NCBI GenBank assembly: GCA_014859085.1
Contig: JACUUY010000012.1
Span: 1 to 33,223 of the forward strand
Direction: 5' to 3'
DNA: 33,223 nt
Origin: Caldifarciminota bacterium
GTDB taxonomy: Bacteria; Hydrothermota; Tepidihabitantia; SM23-42
This document shows, one piece after another, positions 7,741 to 18,100 of the stretch (position 1 is its first letter; every line of letters begins with the position of its first letter). Under the pieces are notes generated by a model. It saw only the letters and a program-made list of their open reading frames with translations. It was not told the origin of the DNA and searched no databases. Position numbers and translations under genes: made by a program.

Positions 7741-8850
7741 ATGGAATCTCCTAGAATTCTGATAATCGACGATGAGAAGGCCATTTGCGATGCCTGTGCG
7801 CAGATCCTGAGCCAGGAACACTATGTCGTTGAGGTACGCCATGATGGTGAATCCGGTCTTGCCGTGCTCGACGAATTCCGGCCCGACGTTGTGTTCGTCG
7901 ATCTCAAGATGCCCGGTCTCAGCGGTATTGAGGTACTGAGCAGGATCCGGGAGCGGGATGCGACGATCGTGTCGATCGTGATCACCGGCTTCGCCACGAT
8001 CGAATCGGCGGTCGATTCGATGAAGGTCGGGGCCTTCGATTTCCTGCCGAAACCATTCTCCCCGGATCAACTGAGGATCATCACGAAGCGCGCCCTCGCC
8101 AGCCGGATGGCGCTGCTGGAAGCCGCGCGGCTGCGTGACGAGAAGGAGAAGATGCGGCAGAACTATATCTCCATGGTATCGCACGAGCTACGGATACCGC
8201 TCGTTGCCGTGATGCAGTACCTCGAAGTCCTGCGCAACGGCTTTGCCGGTTCCATATCCGACGAGCAGTCCCGGATCATGACGAGGATGAAGGTCCGGCT
8301 GTCCGAACTCCTCGCGCTCATTGACCGGTGGCTTAAACTCTCGCGGCTCGAGGAACTGAAACTGCAGGAGGGATTCCGGCAATTCGCCCTGCAACCGGTC
8401 GTTGAAGAAGCGATCGAACTTATCAATCCGCTCGCGGTCGAGCATAAGATCACCGTTACCTCCCGGCTGGGCAACGGCGCCGCGATCGTGTACGGTGAGC
8501 GGGAGATGATCAAAGAGGTCCTGGTTAATTTGATCAACAACGGAATAAAATACAATAAGGAAGGCGGCACCGTCACGGTGGCGCTGAAGGATTCGGATGA
8601 TTTCTGGGTGCTCGATATCAGCGATACGGGCGCGGGCATACCCCAGGAGGATATCCCGCGGGTCGGCGAGGAGTTCTTCAGGGTTAGAAGGGAAGGCAGC
8701 GCGGCCGGCAGCGGCATCGGACTTGCCATCGTTAAGAAGATAATCGACATCCATGACGGGAAATTGGCGATTGAGAGCGCGCTGGATCAGGGCAGTACTT
8801 TCAGCGTGTATCTGCCAAAGCCACTGCCAAGCAAAGGAGAAGCACAATGA
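7741..8850 (+). CDS. REC-HisKA-HATPase hybrid sensor kinase, soluble
   Basis: A 369-aa cytosolic two-component protein with a receiver domain first (residues 1-122; acidic pair D10-D11, phosphoacceptor D54, KPF at 104-106). It is followed by a coiled linker, HisKA with H148 in SMVSHELRIPL, and HATPase_c (N box NLINNGIKYN, G1 DTGAGIP, G2 GSGIGLAI). It has no membrane segment or PAS domain, so input arrives through phosphorylation of its own REC domain. The residue four after the histidine is isoleucine where HisKA proteins have Thr or Asn. That position is needed for phosphatase activity, so this may act mainly as a kinase. The start lies 12 nt after the -10, and the gene overlaps the next as ATGA. 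Confidence 0.9.
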   Translation: MESPRILIIDDEKAICDACAQILSQEHYVVEVRHDGESGLAVLDEFRPDVVFVDLKMPGLSGIEVLSRIRERDATIVSIVITGFATIESAVDSMKVGAFDFLPKPFSPDQLRIITKRALASRMALLEAARLRDEKEKMRQNYISMVSHELRIPLVAVMQYLEVLRNGFAGSISDEQSRIMTRMKVRLSELLALIDRWLKLSRLEELKLQEGFRQFALQPVVEEAIELINPLAVEHKITVTSRLGNGAAIVYGEREMIKEVLVNLINNGIKYNKEGGTVTVALKDSDDFWVLDISDTGAGIPQEDIPRVGEEFFRVRREGSAAGSGIGLAIVKKIIDIHDGKLAIESALDQGSTFSVYLPKPLPSKGEAQ

Positions 8851-9644
8851 AAAAATTCAGGATACTGATCCTTGATGGAGATGTTGATGCGGCTGCAGCG
8901 AACCGCATCATTCTTGAGAATGCCGGTTACGATGTATTGACCGCGGACCGCGGCAAGGCCGGTCTCGAAATGGTGAGGAGGGAGAAGCCCGACATGGTCA
9001 TTCTCGACGCGATGCTGCCCGATATCAACGGGTTTTCGGTATGCCGCGATCTTAAGGAAGACCCGAACTGGTCATCGATGCCGGTTCTTTTTCTGACCGG
9101 GCTCGGCACGTCGGTTGAAAGTTATGTCGCCAACATGGCAAAGGAGCACAAGGCAGACGGGTTTCTCGCAAAGCCCGTTGATGCCAGGGAACTGCTGAAG
9201 AAGATCAGCGAACTGCTCGCGGGCGTTGCGCCGCCCGCGGCCGAACCACGGACCAGAGCGAAGGTGTTGCTCGTTGATGATGACCCTGATTTCCTTGATG
9301 CGACCAAGCAGATACTCATGGCCCACCGTTATGATGTTATAACCGCCAAAGACGGCGCAGAAGGCATTGCCAAAGCGAAGTACGAGAATCCGGATCTGAT
9401 CGTGCTCGATGTGATAATGCCGGGTAAGGACGGCTACACCGTCTGTTATGAACTGAGGAAATTAGAGCAGACCAGGCCGATTCCGATAATCATGCTTACC
9501 GCCGTCGGCCAGCAGCTGTCGAAGCCCGAGTATGCGGTGGACATTGCCATTGATCATCTGGCCGACGACTACATAGACAAGCCGGTCGATACCCAGGTGC
9601 TCATAAAGAAGATCGAGAAGCACCTCAGGTTCTACGGCCGCTGA
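8847..9644 (+). CDS. Tandem receiver protein (REC-REC)
   Basis: A 265-aa protein made only of two CheY-like receivers, with no DNA-binding or enzymatic output domain. REC1 (about 1-125) has phosphoacceptor D in MVILDAMLPD and KP in FLAKPVD. Its acidic pair reads LDGD instead of DD, so Mg2+ binding may be weak. REC2 (about 138-265) has VDDDPD, LDVIMPGKDG and DKPVD and looks fully functional. It probably works as a phosphate relay or sink between the REC-kinase upstream and other histidine kinases. It overlaps the kinase by ATGA and abuts hdrC by TGATG, which ties signalling to the redox genes in one transcript. Confidence 0.88.
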   Translation: MKKFRILILDGDVDAAAANRIILENAGYDVLTADRGKAGLEMVRREKPDMVILDAMLPDINGFSVCRDLKEDPNWSSMPVLFLTGLGTSVESYVANMAKEHKADGFLAKPVDARELLKKISELLAGVAPPAAEPRTRAKVLLVDDDPDFLDATKQILMAHRYDVITAKDGAEGIAKAKYENPDLIVLDVIMPGKDGYTVCYELRKLEQTRPIPIIMLTAVGQQLSKPEYAVDIAIDHLADDYIDKPVDTQVLIKKIEKHLRFYGR

Positions 9645-10141
9645 TGCGCGACTTTGTTCCGCAGTTCAAGCATGAAATAGCCGCGGAGCCCGGTGGCGAG
9701 AACATAAAATTGTGTTTCGCGTGCGGGATATGCACGGCGAGCTGTCCGATACGTGAGATCGATGACCGGTACAACCCGCGCAAGATCATACGCATGATCA
9801 TCCTCGGCATGAAGGACCGGGTGCTCAGGAGCGATTTCATCTGGTATTGCTCCACCTGCTATGCCTGTACTGACCGGTGTCCCCAGGGCGTGAAGTTCAC
9901 CGACGTGATGACCGCGGTCAAGAACCTTGCGGTCAAAGAGGGTTTTATCCATCCGGCTTTCAAACAACAGATCGCAACCCTCGGCAAGTTCGGACGTCTA
10001 TACGACATAGACGAGTTCGACAACAAGAAGAGGACGGCGCTCGGTCTTCCCGAAGTAGGGAAAACAAAGGGTCTGATGAGGAAGATACTGGAGATCACCG
10101 GTTTGAACCGTATTGTATCAGGAGCGGGGAAAGCGGACTGA
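9644..10141 (+). CDS. hdrC: Heterodisulfide reductase subunit C-like, two [4Fe-4S]
   Basis: Soluble electron-wire subunit that passes electrons from HdrA to HdrB. The 165-aa protein has two ferredoxin-type motifs, CFACGICTASCP (about 24-35) and CSTCYACTDRCP (about 69-80), each normal for a cubane [4Fe-4S] cluster. Between them is the HdrC-typical segment NPRKIIRMIILG. No membrane segment is present, unlike HdrE- or DsrM-linked homologues. It is coupled on both sides by TGATG (9642-9646 and 10139-10143). Adjacent HdrB, HdrA modules and MvhD support an HdrABC-type assembly. Confidence 0.9.
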   Translation: MRDFVPQFKHEIAAEPGGENIKLCFACGICTASCPIREIDDRYNPRKIIRMIILGMKDRVLRSDFIWYCSTCYACTDRCPQGVKFTDVMTAVKNLAVKEGFIHPAFKQQIATLGKFGRLYDIDEFDNKKRTALGLPEVGKTKGLMRKILEITGLNRIVSGAGKAD

Positions 10142-11043
10142 TGCGATTTGCGGTCTATTCCGGATGCACGGTCCTGGGCCGGGCAAGGAATTATGAAATG
10201 GCATCGCGAGCAGTGGCCCGGGCTATGGGGATCGAGTTCATCGATATCGACCGGTTTGAATGCTGCGGTTTTCCCCTCAAGTCGGTGAATCACGAGGCCT
10301 TCATGATGACCGCGGCGGCGAACATATTTGCGGCCGAGATGTGCGATGTGGATATCTGCACGCTCTGCAGCGCCTGTACGAGTTCCTTGACCGAGGTCAA
10401 CAAATATATGGAAGAGAATTTCAACGCCAAGGCACGGATGATCTCGACCTTGAGAAGGCAGTGTGTTGAATACCGTATGGGCCGCTCGATACGGGTCAAG
10501 CATTTCGTGAAGATCCTTCACGAGGATATAGGTATCGAACACATCAGAACGCTCGTGAAGAGGGATCTCGCCGGCTTGCGGTTTGCCGCGCACTACGGAT
10601 GTCACTATCTCAGACCGGCTGAGATCTACGCGAATGCCGAGGACCCTGAGCATCCTTTCTCGCTCGATGAATTGATCAGGGTGACCGGCGCCGAGACCAT
10701 CGACTATGAGCAGAAGCTGAGGTGTTGCGGCGCGGGTGTCCTCGCGATCAGCGAGGAACTCGCGTATTCGATCGCCCGGCCAAAGCTCAGGGAGCTGTCC
10801 GCGCAGAAAGCCGATGCGATCGTCTTGATGTGTCCGTTCTGCAGCGTTATGTTCGACGATAACCAGAGGAAGATCGAGCAGAAATTCGATGAGGAGTATA
10901 ACATGCCGGTGCTGTACTACCCCCAGGTGCTCGGATTGGCTCTGGGCATCGACGAGCGGTCCCTTGGTCTACGCATGAACCGCGTTCCGACCCGGGATCT
11001 CCTTCAGAGAATACCCGAAGGCGAAGGCGAAAATGGAAAGTAA
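10141..11043 (+). CDS. hdrB: Heterodisulfide reductase subunit B-like, two CCG domains
   Basis: Catalytic disulfide-type subunit. The 300-aa protein carries two complete CCG (PF02754) motifs: C9, C41-C42, C76 and C79 in the first, and C154, C195-C196, C231 and C234 in the second. In methanogen HdrB these hold two non-cubane [4Fe-4S] clusters that split the CoM-S-S-CoB disulfide. The spacing here is nearly the same, so both clusters should form. The bacterial substrate is unknown; no coenzyme B pathway is visible. ATG 10141 is chosen because it couples to hdrC (TGATG) and the fold starts at [10 protein letters not shown]. The frame is open further upstream only as overlap with hdrC. The end overlaps the next gene by 11 nt. 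Confidence 0.9.
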   Translation: MRFAVYSGCTVLGRARNYEMASRAVARAMGIEFIDIDRFECCGFPLKSVNHEAFMMTAAANIFAAEMCDVDICTLCSACTSSLTEVNKYMEENFNAKARMISTLRRQCVEYRMGRSIRVKHFVKILHEDIGIEHIRTLVKRDLAGLRFAAHYGCHYLRPAEIYANAEDPEHPFSLDELIRVTGAETIDYEQKLRCCGAGVLAISEELAYSIARPKLRELSAQKADAIVLMCPFCSVMFDDNQRKIEQKFDEEYNMPVLYYPQVLGLALGIDERSLGLRMNRVPTRDLLQRIPEGEGENGK

Positions 11044-11896
11044 AGTGGTCGGCGCGACCATGGTCGTGGGCGGCGGCATCAGCGGCATACAGGCTGCCCT
11101 GGACCTTGCAGACGCCGGATTCAAGGTCTACCTCGTTGAGCAAGATGCGAGCATCGGCGGGGTGATGGCGCAGCTGGACAAGACGTTTCCGACGAATGAC
11201 TGTTCGATGTGCATACTTGCGCCGAAACTGGTGAGCATCGCGCGCCATCCGAACATCACGATCGTCACCAACGCTGAGGTGGACAAGTTGAGCGGTTCGG
11301 CCGGCAATTTCATCGTAACCGTACGCAAGAAACCGCGTTTCGTCGATGAGGAAAAATGCACGGGTTGCGGTTTGTGCGCAGCCAATTGTCCGGTCCGGCA
11401 GGTGATACAGCCGGCTCCTGAAGAGAAGCCGGAATTGAGTGCGGAAGACCGGGGGCGCGTTGAAGAGATATTCAGAGAGTGTACGCGGGACAGGAACAAC
11501 CTCATGCCCATTCTGCAGACGATCAGCGAGCAATACAATTATCTGCCTGAGCGTCTGCTGCGTTATGTCGCTTCGGAGATAGACGTGCCGTTGAGCCAGG
11601 TATACAACATCGCCACATTCTACAACGCCTTCAGCCTCGTCCCTGTGGGCCGGCATACAATATCGATCTGCCGGGGGACGGCCTGCCATGTGCGCGGTTC
11701 TGCCCGTATCCTTGACCGTATCGAGCAGGAACTTGGCATCGCCGATGGCGAAACGACCGAAGACATGCGTTTCACGCTCAAGAACGTGCGCTGCATCGGC
11801 TGTTGCAGTATCGCGCCGGCGGTCCGGATCGACCGCGACACTTACGGCAATGTCCGGCCGGCTCAACTTCTGACTATTCTCAAACAATACAAATGA
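11033..11896 (+). CDS. Fusion: N-terminal half of HdrA plus NuoE-type [2Fe-2S] subunit
   Basis: The 287-aa protein begins with the HdrA FAD-binding fold ([19 protein letters not shown], about 11-29), then the HdrA hallmark [18 protein letters not shown] and the first cluster motif of the inserted ferredoxin domain, [12 protein letters not shown] (about 107-118). HdrA sequence stops there. From about residue 140 to the end it is a NuoE/thioredoxin-like subunit: [29 protein letters not shown], and [2Fe-2S] ligands CRGTAC and CIGCC. NuoE normally passes electrons between NuoF and the rest of the complex. The missing C-terminal half of this HdrA appears in the gene at 15101. The small spacing (ATGATG with the next gene) and the lack of stop codons or decay argue for a functional protein. 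Confidence 0.88.
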   Translation: MESKVVGATMVVGGGISGIQAALDLADAGFKVYLVEQDASIGGVMAQLDKTFPTNDCSMCILAPKLVSIARHPNITIVTNAEVDKLSGSAGNFIVTVRKKPRFVDEEKCTGCGLCAANCPVRQVIQPAPEEKPELSAEDRGRVEEIFRECTRDRNNLMPILQTISEQYNYLPERLLRYVASEIDVPLSQVYNIATFYNAFSLVPVGRHTISICRGTACHVRGSARILDRIEQELGIADGETTEDMRFTLKNVRCIGCCSIAPAVRIDRDTYGNVRPAQLLTILKQYK

Positions 11897-14800
11897 TGCG
11901 ATTGAATAGCGGTGAGGATCTAAGAGCGGTCAGGCAGCAGGGAATGGCCTCGTTGTATCCGCGCGATAAAGTGCGGGTAACCGTGGGCATGGCGACCTGC
12001 GGCATTGCGACCGGCGCCGGCCCGATATTCGATCTGCTTGCTTCGAATGCAACGCGTGCCGGCAGGGAGCTAGCGGTCATTCCGGTCGGCTGCATCGGTT
12101 TCTGCCAGCAAGAACCCTTGATCGATGTCCTGGTGCCCGGAGCCCCGAGGGTCACCTTCACCCGGCTTGACCCTGAAAAGGCCGGCGAGATACTGAATCA
12201 CCTTGCCCGGGGCACGCTGCCGGTCGATAAAGCATCGTGGCGGGCAGATGAGGACTATCTTATTGTTCTCGATGAGAAAGCCGTTCTGACCAACGGCGCG
12301 ATGGGGGGTGATACAAAGGCAATTCCCAGATATGGGGATATTCCTTTTTTCAGGAAACAATTTAAGATCGCGTTGCGCAATTGCGGTTATATCAATCCTG
12401 AGGATATCGGAGAGTACATAGCCCGGGGCGGATATTCTTCGCTTAGCAAAGTCCTGCAGGGGATGAACCCTGAGGACGTCATCGCTGGAGTGAAGGCATC
12501 CGGCCTGCGGGGCCGGGGCGGCGCTGGCTTTCTGACCGGCATGAAATGGGATCTTTGCCGCAAGTCGGCCGGCGATACCAAATTCCTGATCTGCAATGCG
12601 GATGAAGGTGATCCCGGCGCCTATATGGACCGGAGCATCATTGAGGGCGATCCCCACTCGGTAATCGAGGGTATGCTCATCGGCGCGTATGCGATCGGCG
12701 CCAGTGCCGGTTACATTTATGTGCGTACTGAATACCCGCTGGCCATCGATCGGCTGCGCCGGGCCATCAGCGACGCGCGGGCATGCGGTCTGCTGGGTGC
12801 AAATATTCTGGGTAATGATTTCAGCTTTGACCTTTCGATATGCCAGGGCGCCGGCGCTTTCGTGTGCGGCGAAGAGACTTCCTTGATCGCATCGATCGAG
12901 GGCCGGCCGCCCGAACCGCGTCTGCGGCCTCCGTATCCGGCCGAATCCGGTCTGCGGGGGAAGCCGACAAACATCAACAACGTTGAGACATGGTCGAATG
13001 TCCCGGTCATCATTGGACGCGGTCATGAATGGTTTGCGCGCATCGGCACTGAAAAGAGCAAAGGCACCAAGGTCTTTTCGCTGGTCGGCAAGGTAAACAA
13101 CACCGGTCTGATCGAAGTACCCATGGGCATCAGGCTCGACGAGATCCTGGATATCGGCGGCGGTATTGCCCGGGCAAGGAGGTTCAAGGCGATCCAGACC
13201 GGCGGTCCCTCAGGCGGGTGCATCCCGCTGGGGTTGATCAACCTGCCGGTCGACTATGAACGTCTTGCTGAGGCCGGCTCGATCATGGGCTCGGGCGGAA
13301 TGATCGTGATGGATGAGCGGACGTGCATGGTCGATGTTGCGAAATATTTCCTTGAGTTCCTGAAGGGCGAGTCCTGCGGTAAATGCGCTTCCTGCCGCGA
13401 AGGCATCGCGCAGATGTATGCGATCGTCAAGCGGATCACCGAGGGCGAGGGCAGACCGGGTGATATCGAACTTCTCGAGGATCTCGGGAACGTGGTGAAA
13501 GCGGCCTCGATGTGCGGTCTGGGCCAAACCGCGGCAAATCCGGTGCTCTCCACGACAAAGCATTTCAGGGATGAATATGAGGCGCACATTGCGCAGAAGC
13601 GCTGTCCGGCCGTCGTCTGCAAAGAGATCATTTCATCGCCGTGCCAGCATACGTGTCCGATAAATACCCAGGCTCAGCTATATATATCTTATGTTGCTAG
13701 GAAAAAGTTCCGCGACGCGCTGCGGGTCGTCGCTGAGGATAATCCAATGCCGGCGACCGTGAGCCGAATATGCCACCACCCGTGCGAGCGCATAATGTGC
13801 CGCGCCAGCGAGATCGGCGATCCCATAGGCATCCGGGCGATCAAGCGGTTCGTTGTCGACTGGGCGCGCGAAAACAAGATCGAGATCGAATCCCCACCGC
13901 CTTTGCCGGACACGGGCCGGAGAGTGGCGGTCGTCGGTGCCGGGCCGGCCGGCTTGACCGCTGCCTATTACCTGCGTCTCAAAGGTTACGCAGTAACCGT
14001 CTACGAAGCGACGGATCGCTGCGGTGGAATGTTATGGCTGGGTGTGCCTGAATACCGGCTGCCCAGGTCCGTGCTCGAATCCGATATCGCGCGCATGCTG
14101 CGGGCCGGTATCGATATCAAGACCAAGACCGAGGTCGGGCAAGACCTCACGCTGGATGATATCTTCCGCCAGGGGCACGAAGCGGTCCTCGTCACGGTCG
14201 GCGCTCACGAGTCCATCGGCCTCGGGATCCCCGGTGATGATCATCCCAGGGTCTTGCCGGCGATGAGATTCCTGAACTCCATTCACCGCGGGCAAAAGGT
14301 CGATCCGGGCAAAAGGGTCTGCATCATTGGCGGCGGCAATTCGGCGATCGATGCCTCGCGGGTTGCCCGGAGACTCGGCTGCGAGGTAACGATATACTAC
14401 CGGCGTACCAGAAATGAAATGACGGCTTTCTATGAAGAGATCAACGGCGCGCTTGAAGAGGGCGTGAAGATAGTCTTGCTTGCCGCCCCCAAGAGGATCC
14501 TTCCCGATAATGGCCGCCTGCTGGTTGAAGTCCAGAAAATGGAGCTGAGCGGCTACGATAGGTCCGGGAGGAGACGGCCGGTGCCCATACCGGGTTCGGA
14601 ATTCGTCGAAAAGTTCGATTCGCTCATATCGGCGATCAGCGAGCGGCCGAGAGTGGATTTTATTAGGGGCATTGTGGAACTGACCGATTGGGGTACGGTC
14701 AAGGTCGCGGCGGGCAATCTAATGACGAGCCGGCCCGGAGTGTTTGCGTGCGGCGATGCGGTCCGGGGACCGAGCACGGCGATCGAGGCGATCGCCGACG

Positions 14801-15108
14801 GCAAGATTGCCGCCGAATCTATCGACCATTACGTCAGGGGCATCGAATGGCACGTGACATACGCCAGGACCAGACCGACCGAGTATCTGAGACCGGTCGA
14901 GATGACCGAACATGAGATCGCTCAATTCGCCGCGGTTGCCATGCCGAAGCTGTCGGTCCAGGACAGGGTCGGTAATTTCTGCGAGATCGAGCTCGGCTAT
15001 TCCGAAGAGATGGCCGTAAGAGAGGCGCGGCGCTGCCTGCGATGCGACCTCGATACTGAAGAGGGACGGGCATTCCTCGCCGGTTTGAAAAAGGATGACA
15101 ATGGTTGA
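11893..15108 (+). CDS. Fusion: NuoF (NADH/FMN/[4Fe-4S]) plus GltD/NfnB-type NADPH flavoprotein
   Basis: The 1071-aa protein has three parts. (i) A thioredoxin-like [2Fe-2S] domain (about 28-110; [18 protein letters not shown]). (ii) NuoF/HndC-type NADH dehydrogenase (about 165-600) with GRGGAGF near 208, [15 protein letters not shown], and the [4Fe-4S] site [11 protein letters not shown] near 494 completed by MCGLG. (iii) A GltD/NfnB-like module (about 570-1010) with SSPCQHTCP and [11 protein letters not shown] cluster ligands, FAD site [14 protein letters not shown] near 680, nucleotide site [12 protein letters not shown] near 813 and YYRRTRNEM, an NADPH-type pattern. It therefore should handle both NADH and NADPH. 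ATG 11893 overlaps the previous stop; ATG 11896 is equally possible. The open frame extends upstream only by overlapping the previous gene. Confidence 0.9.
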   Translation: MMRLNSGEDLRAVRQQGMASLYPRDKVRVTVGMATCGIATGAGPIFDLLASNATRAGRELAVIPVGCIGFCQQEPLIDVLVPGAPRVTFTRLDPEKAGEILNHLARGTLPVDKASWRADEDYLIVLDEKAVLTNGAMGGDTKAIPRYGDIPFFRKQFKIALRNCGYINPEDIGEYIARGGYSSLSKVLQGMNPEDVIAGVKASGLRGRGGAGFLTGMKWDLCRKSAGDTKFLICNADEGDPGAYMDRSIIEGDPHSVIEGMLIGAYAIGASAGYIYVRTEYPLAIDRLRRAISDARACGLLGANILGNDFSFDLSICQGAGAFVCGEETSLIASIEGRPPEPRLRPPYPAESGLRGKPTNINNVETWSNVPVIIGRGHEWFARIGTEKSKGTKVFSLVGKVNNTGLIEVPMGIRLDEILDIGGGIARARRFKAIQTGGPSGGCIPLGLINLPVDYERLAEAGSIMGSGGMIVMDERTCMVDVAKYFLEFLKGESCGKCASCREGIAQMYAIVKRITEGEGRPGDIELLEDLGNVVKAASMCGLGQTAANPVLSTTKHFRDEYEAHIAQKRCPAVVCKEIISSPCQHTCPINTQAQLYISYVARKKFRDALRVVAEDNPMPATVSRICHHPCERIMCRASEIGDPIGIRAIKRFVVDWARENKIEIESPPPLPDTGRRVAVVGAGPAGLTAAYYLRLKGYAVTVYEATDRCGGMLWLGVPEYRLPRSVLESDIARMLRAGIDIKTKTEVGQDLTLDDIFRQGHEAVLVTVGAHESIGLGIPGDDHPRVLPAMRFLNSIHRGQKVDPGKRVCIIGGGNSAIDASRVARRLGCEVTIYYRRTRNEMTAFYEEINGALEEGVKIVLLAAPKRILPDNGRLLVEVQKMELSGYDRSGRRRPVPIPGSEFVEKFDSLISAISERPRVDFIRGIVELTDWGTVKVAAGNLMTSRPGVFACGDAVRGPSTAIEAIADGKIAAESIDHYVRGIEWHVTYARTRPTEYLRPVEMTEHEIAQFAAVAMPKLSVQDRVGNFCEIELGYSEEMAVREARRCLRCDLDTEEGRAFLAGLKKDDNG

Positions 15109-18100
15109 GTTGTTGATAGACTCAAAAAAAGTTCAGATGGAGCCGGGCAAGACCTTGCTCCAGGCTTGCCAGAAATTAAATATTCCGATACCGACGCTGT
15201 GCTTTCACCAGGCGCTCAGTCCCTATGGCGCCTGCCGTCTGTGTGTCGTGGAGGTCGACAAGAACGGCCGGAGATCGATCCAGGCCTCGTGCATGTACCC
15301 GGTCGAATCGGGCCTCGAAGTCCGTACGGATACCGATGAACTGAAGAATATCCGGCGTCTGATGATCGAATTGATCATGGCCCGGGCTCCGGATTCGGAA
15401 AAGGTCAGGGATGTCGCTGCCCGGCTGGGTGTCACTAAGACACGCTTCACGAGCCCCAATGAAGGTTGCATCCTCTGCGGGCTCTGCGTGCGGGTCTGCA
15501 GCGAACGCATGGGACGGAGCGTCCTGGGTTTTGCGAAGCGCGGAGACCAGAGAAAGGTGGCGCCTCCGTTTGACGCGAGTTCGCCGGTCTGCATGGCTTG
15601 CGGCGCATGCTTTTCAGTTTGTCCGACCGCCGCCGATCTGCTCAAGAAAACGACGGACAAGGTTGCCCTTCCCGTACTTGATGAATTCGACCAGGGCTTG
15701 CGCAAGAGGTCAGCGATCTACATTCCGTTCCCGCAGGCCGTTCCCAATCTCGCGATCGTCGATGAGAAGAGGTGTGTCCATCTGGCGACCGACCAGTGCC
15801 AGATCTGCACTGAATTCTGCGAAGCGGGTGCGATCGACTTCAAGCAGAAGGAAGAAATCATCGATATCAACGTGGGAGCGATAATTCTCTCCTGTGGCTT
15901 CGATGAATATGACGCAAGGGGAAGGAGCGAATACGGTTACGGCCGGTACGCGAACGTCGTGACATCGATCGAATTCGAGCGCATACTCTCGGCTTCGGGC
16001 CCGTACGGAGGCCACATCGTAAGACCCAGCGACCATGCTGAACCGCGCCGGATCGCTTTTGTCCAGTGCGTGGGTTCGAGGGATCCGCATTCGGGCAAGA
16101 GCTACTGTTCATCGGTATGCTGCACTTGTTCGATAAAAGAAGCGATAATCGCAAAGGAACATTCCCGGCAGCCGCTCGACACGACGATATTCTTCATTGA
16201 TATCCGGACCTCGGGCAAGGGCTTCGAGACCTATTACGAGCGCGCCCGGAGCGAACACGGCGTCCGTTTTGTCCGGGCTGGCATTTCGAAGATCAGCGAG
16301 GCGGCCGAGACCAAGAATCTGATCGTATGCTACGAGAGCGAGAGCGGCGAGATCAAGCAGGAGGAATTCGACCTCGTGGTGCTTGCCGTCGGCTTGGTGC
16401 CGAAGGATGATACTCCAGCTATGGCAAAGCGGCTCAGGGTGCTGCTGAACGATCACGGCTTCCTCAAAACGTCCGAATTCATGCCGGTCGATACGGTGAC
16501 GGATGGCGTTTATACCTGCGGCGTGGCGTCGGGTCCGAAGGACATACCCGAATCCGTGACCCAGGCCTCGGCCGCGGCGGCAAAGGCAATGGGGCTCCTG
16601 GCTTCGGCGCGCAAGAGCCTGACTTCGCGCAGGGCTATCCCGGCCGAAGTCGACACGACGGCGCAGGAGAGCCGGATCGCCGTATTCGTGTGCCATTGCG
16701 GCATCAACATCGGCGGTTATGTCAATGTGCCGGAAGTGATCGAATATGTGAGATCGCTCCCCGATGTGATCTATGCCGAGCACAACCTGTATACCTGCTC
16801 CCAGGATACCCAGAAAAGGATCGTCGAGGTCGTCCGCGAGCACAAGGCCAATCGTGTCGTTGTGGCCTCGTGCACGCCGCGTACCCATGAGGCACTCTTC
16901 CGGGAGACAATACAGGAGGCCGGGCTGAATCCGTACCTCTTTGAGATGGCAAACATACGTGACCAGTGCAGTTGGATACACATGAATGCACCGGATGATG
17001 CTACGGCCAAGGCAAAGGATCTCGTGAACATGGCGGTGTGCAAGGCGCGTCTCCTCAGACCGCTCAAGCGCGTCGAGATACCGGTGATACAGAAGGCCGT
17101 GGTGATAGGGGGCGGTATTGCCGGCATGACAGCCAGCCTTTCCCTGGCCAGACAGGGTTTTGAGGTGTTCCTGATTGAGCGCGAGCCATCGCTCGGCGGT
17201 CATTTGAGACATATTTTCCATACCCTCGAAGGACGGAATGTCCAGAATTTTGTGAAGAGCATAACCGAAGAAGTACAGCGGAACGAGCGGATCCGCGTTT
17301 TCACGGGTGCCGTGCCGGGGTCGATAAAGGGTTTTGTCGGTAACTACGAGACAGAAGTGCGTACGGCCGATGGCGGTTCAGTGAAGATCGAACACGGGGT
17401 TGTCATCGTCGCCACGGGCGCCTCCGAACATGTTCCAGACGATTACCTGTTCGGAAAAGACAAAAGGGTCGTGACCCAGAAGGATTTCGAGAAGATGATC
17501 CAGGACCCGGGGTTGAGGCATATGCTCGAGCAGGCCAGATCGGTCGTCATGATCCAGTGCGTTGGTTCGAGAGACGAGGCCCACCAGTATTGCAGCCGGA
17601 TATGCTGTTCCCAGGCGGTGAAGAATGCCCTGCGTCTCTATGAGCTGGCGGCCGATATCAATGTCTACGTCTTCTACCGCGATGTGAGAACCTATGGGTT
17701 CAGTGAGGATTACTACCGCAAGGCGCGCGAAGCAGGGGTTATCTTCATTAGATACGATGATGACAGGAAACCCGCTATAGAAACAAGAGGCGATACGCTT
17801 TCAGTGTCCCTTTTGGAGCCGATTCTGGGTGAGGTTATCGAGTTGAACCCGGATATCGTAGTTCTGTCAGCGGGCATTGAAGCGAACAAGGACAATGGGG
17901 ATCTGGCAAAGATGTTAAAGGTTCCGTTGAACAGCGATGGTTTCTTCCTGGAAGCGCATGTCAAACTGCGGCCGGTTGATTTTGCCACTGAGGGTATCTT
18001 CGTTGCGGGCATGGCCCATAGCCCGAAAAGCATCGATGAAACGATAAGCCAGGCCGAGGCGTCAGCCGCGCGGGCCGCGACGATCATTGCGCACGACAAG

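Noticed and set aside
10847-11887. 346-codon open frame antisense to hdrB and the HdrA-N/NuoE gene
   Set aside because: It lies opposite clearly coding sequence and has no family pattern; such shadows are common at this GC content.
12070-13026. 318-codon open frame antisense to the NuoF part
   Set aside because: Same reason: shadow of a strongly conserved gene, no ribosome site or motif.
16109-17221. 370-codon open frame antisense to the HdrA fusion
   Set aside because: Shadow frame; the plus strand carries well-conserved HdrA motifs throughout.
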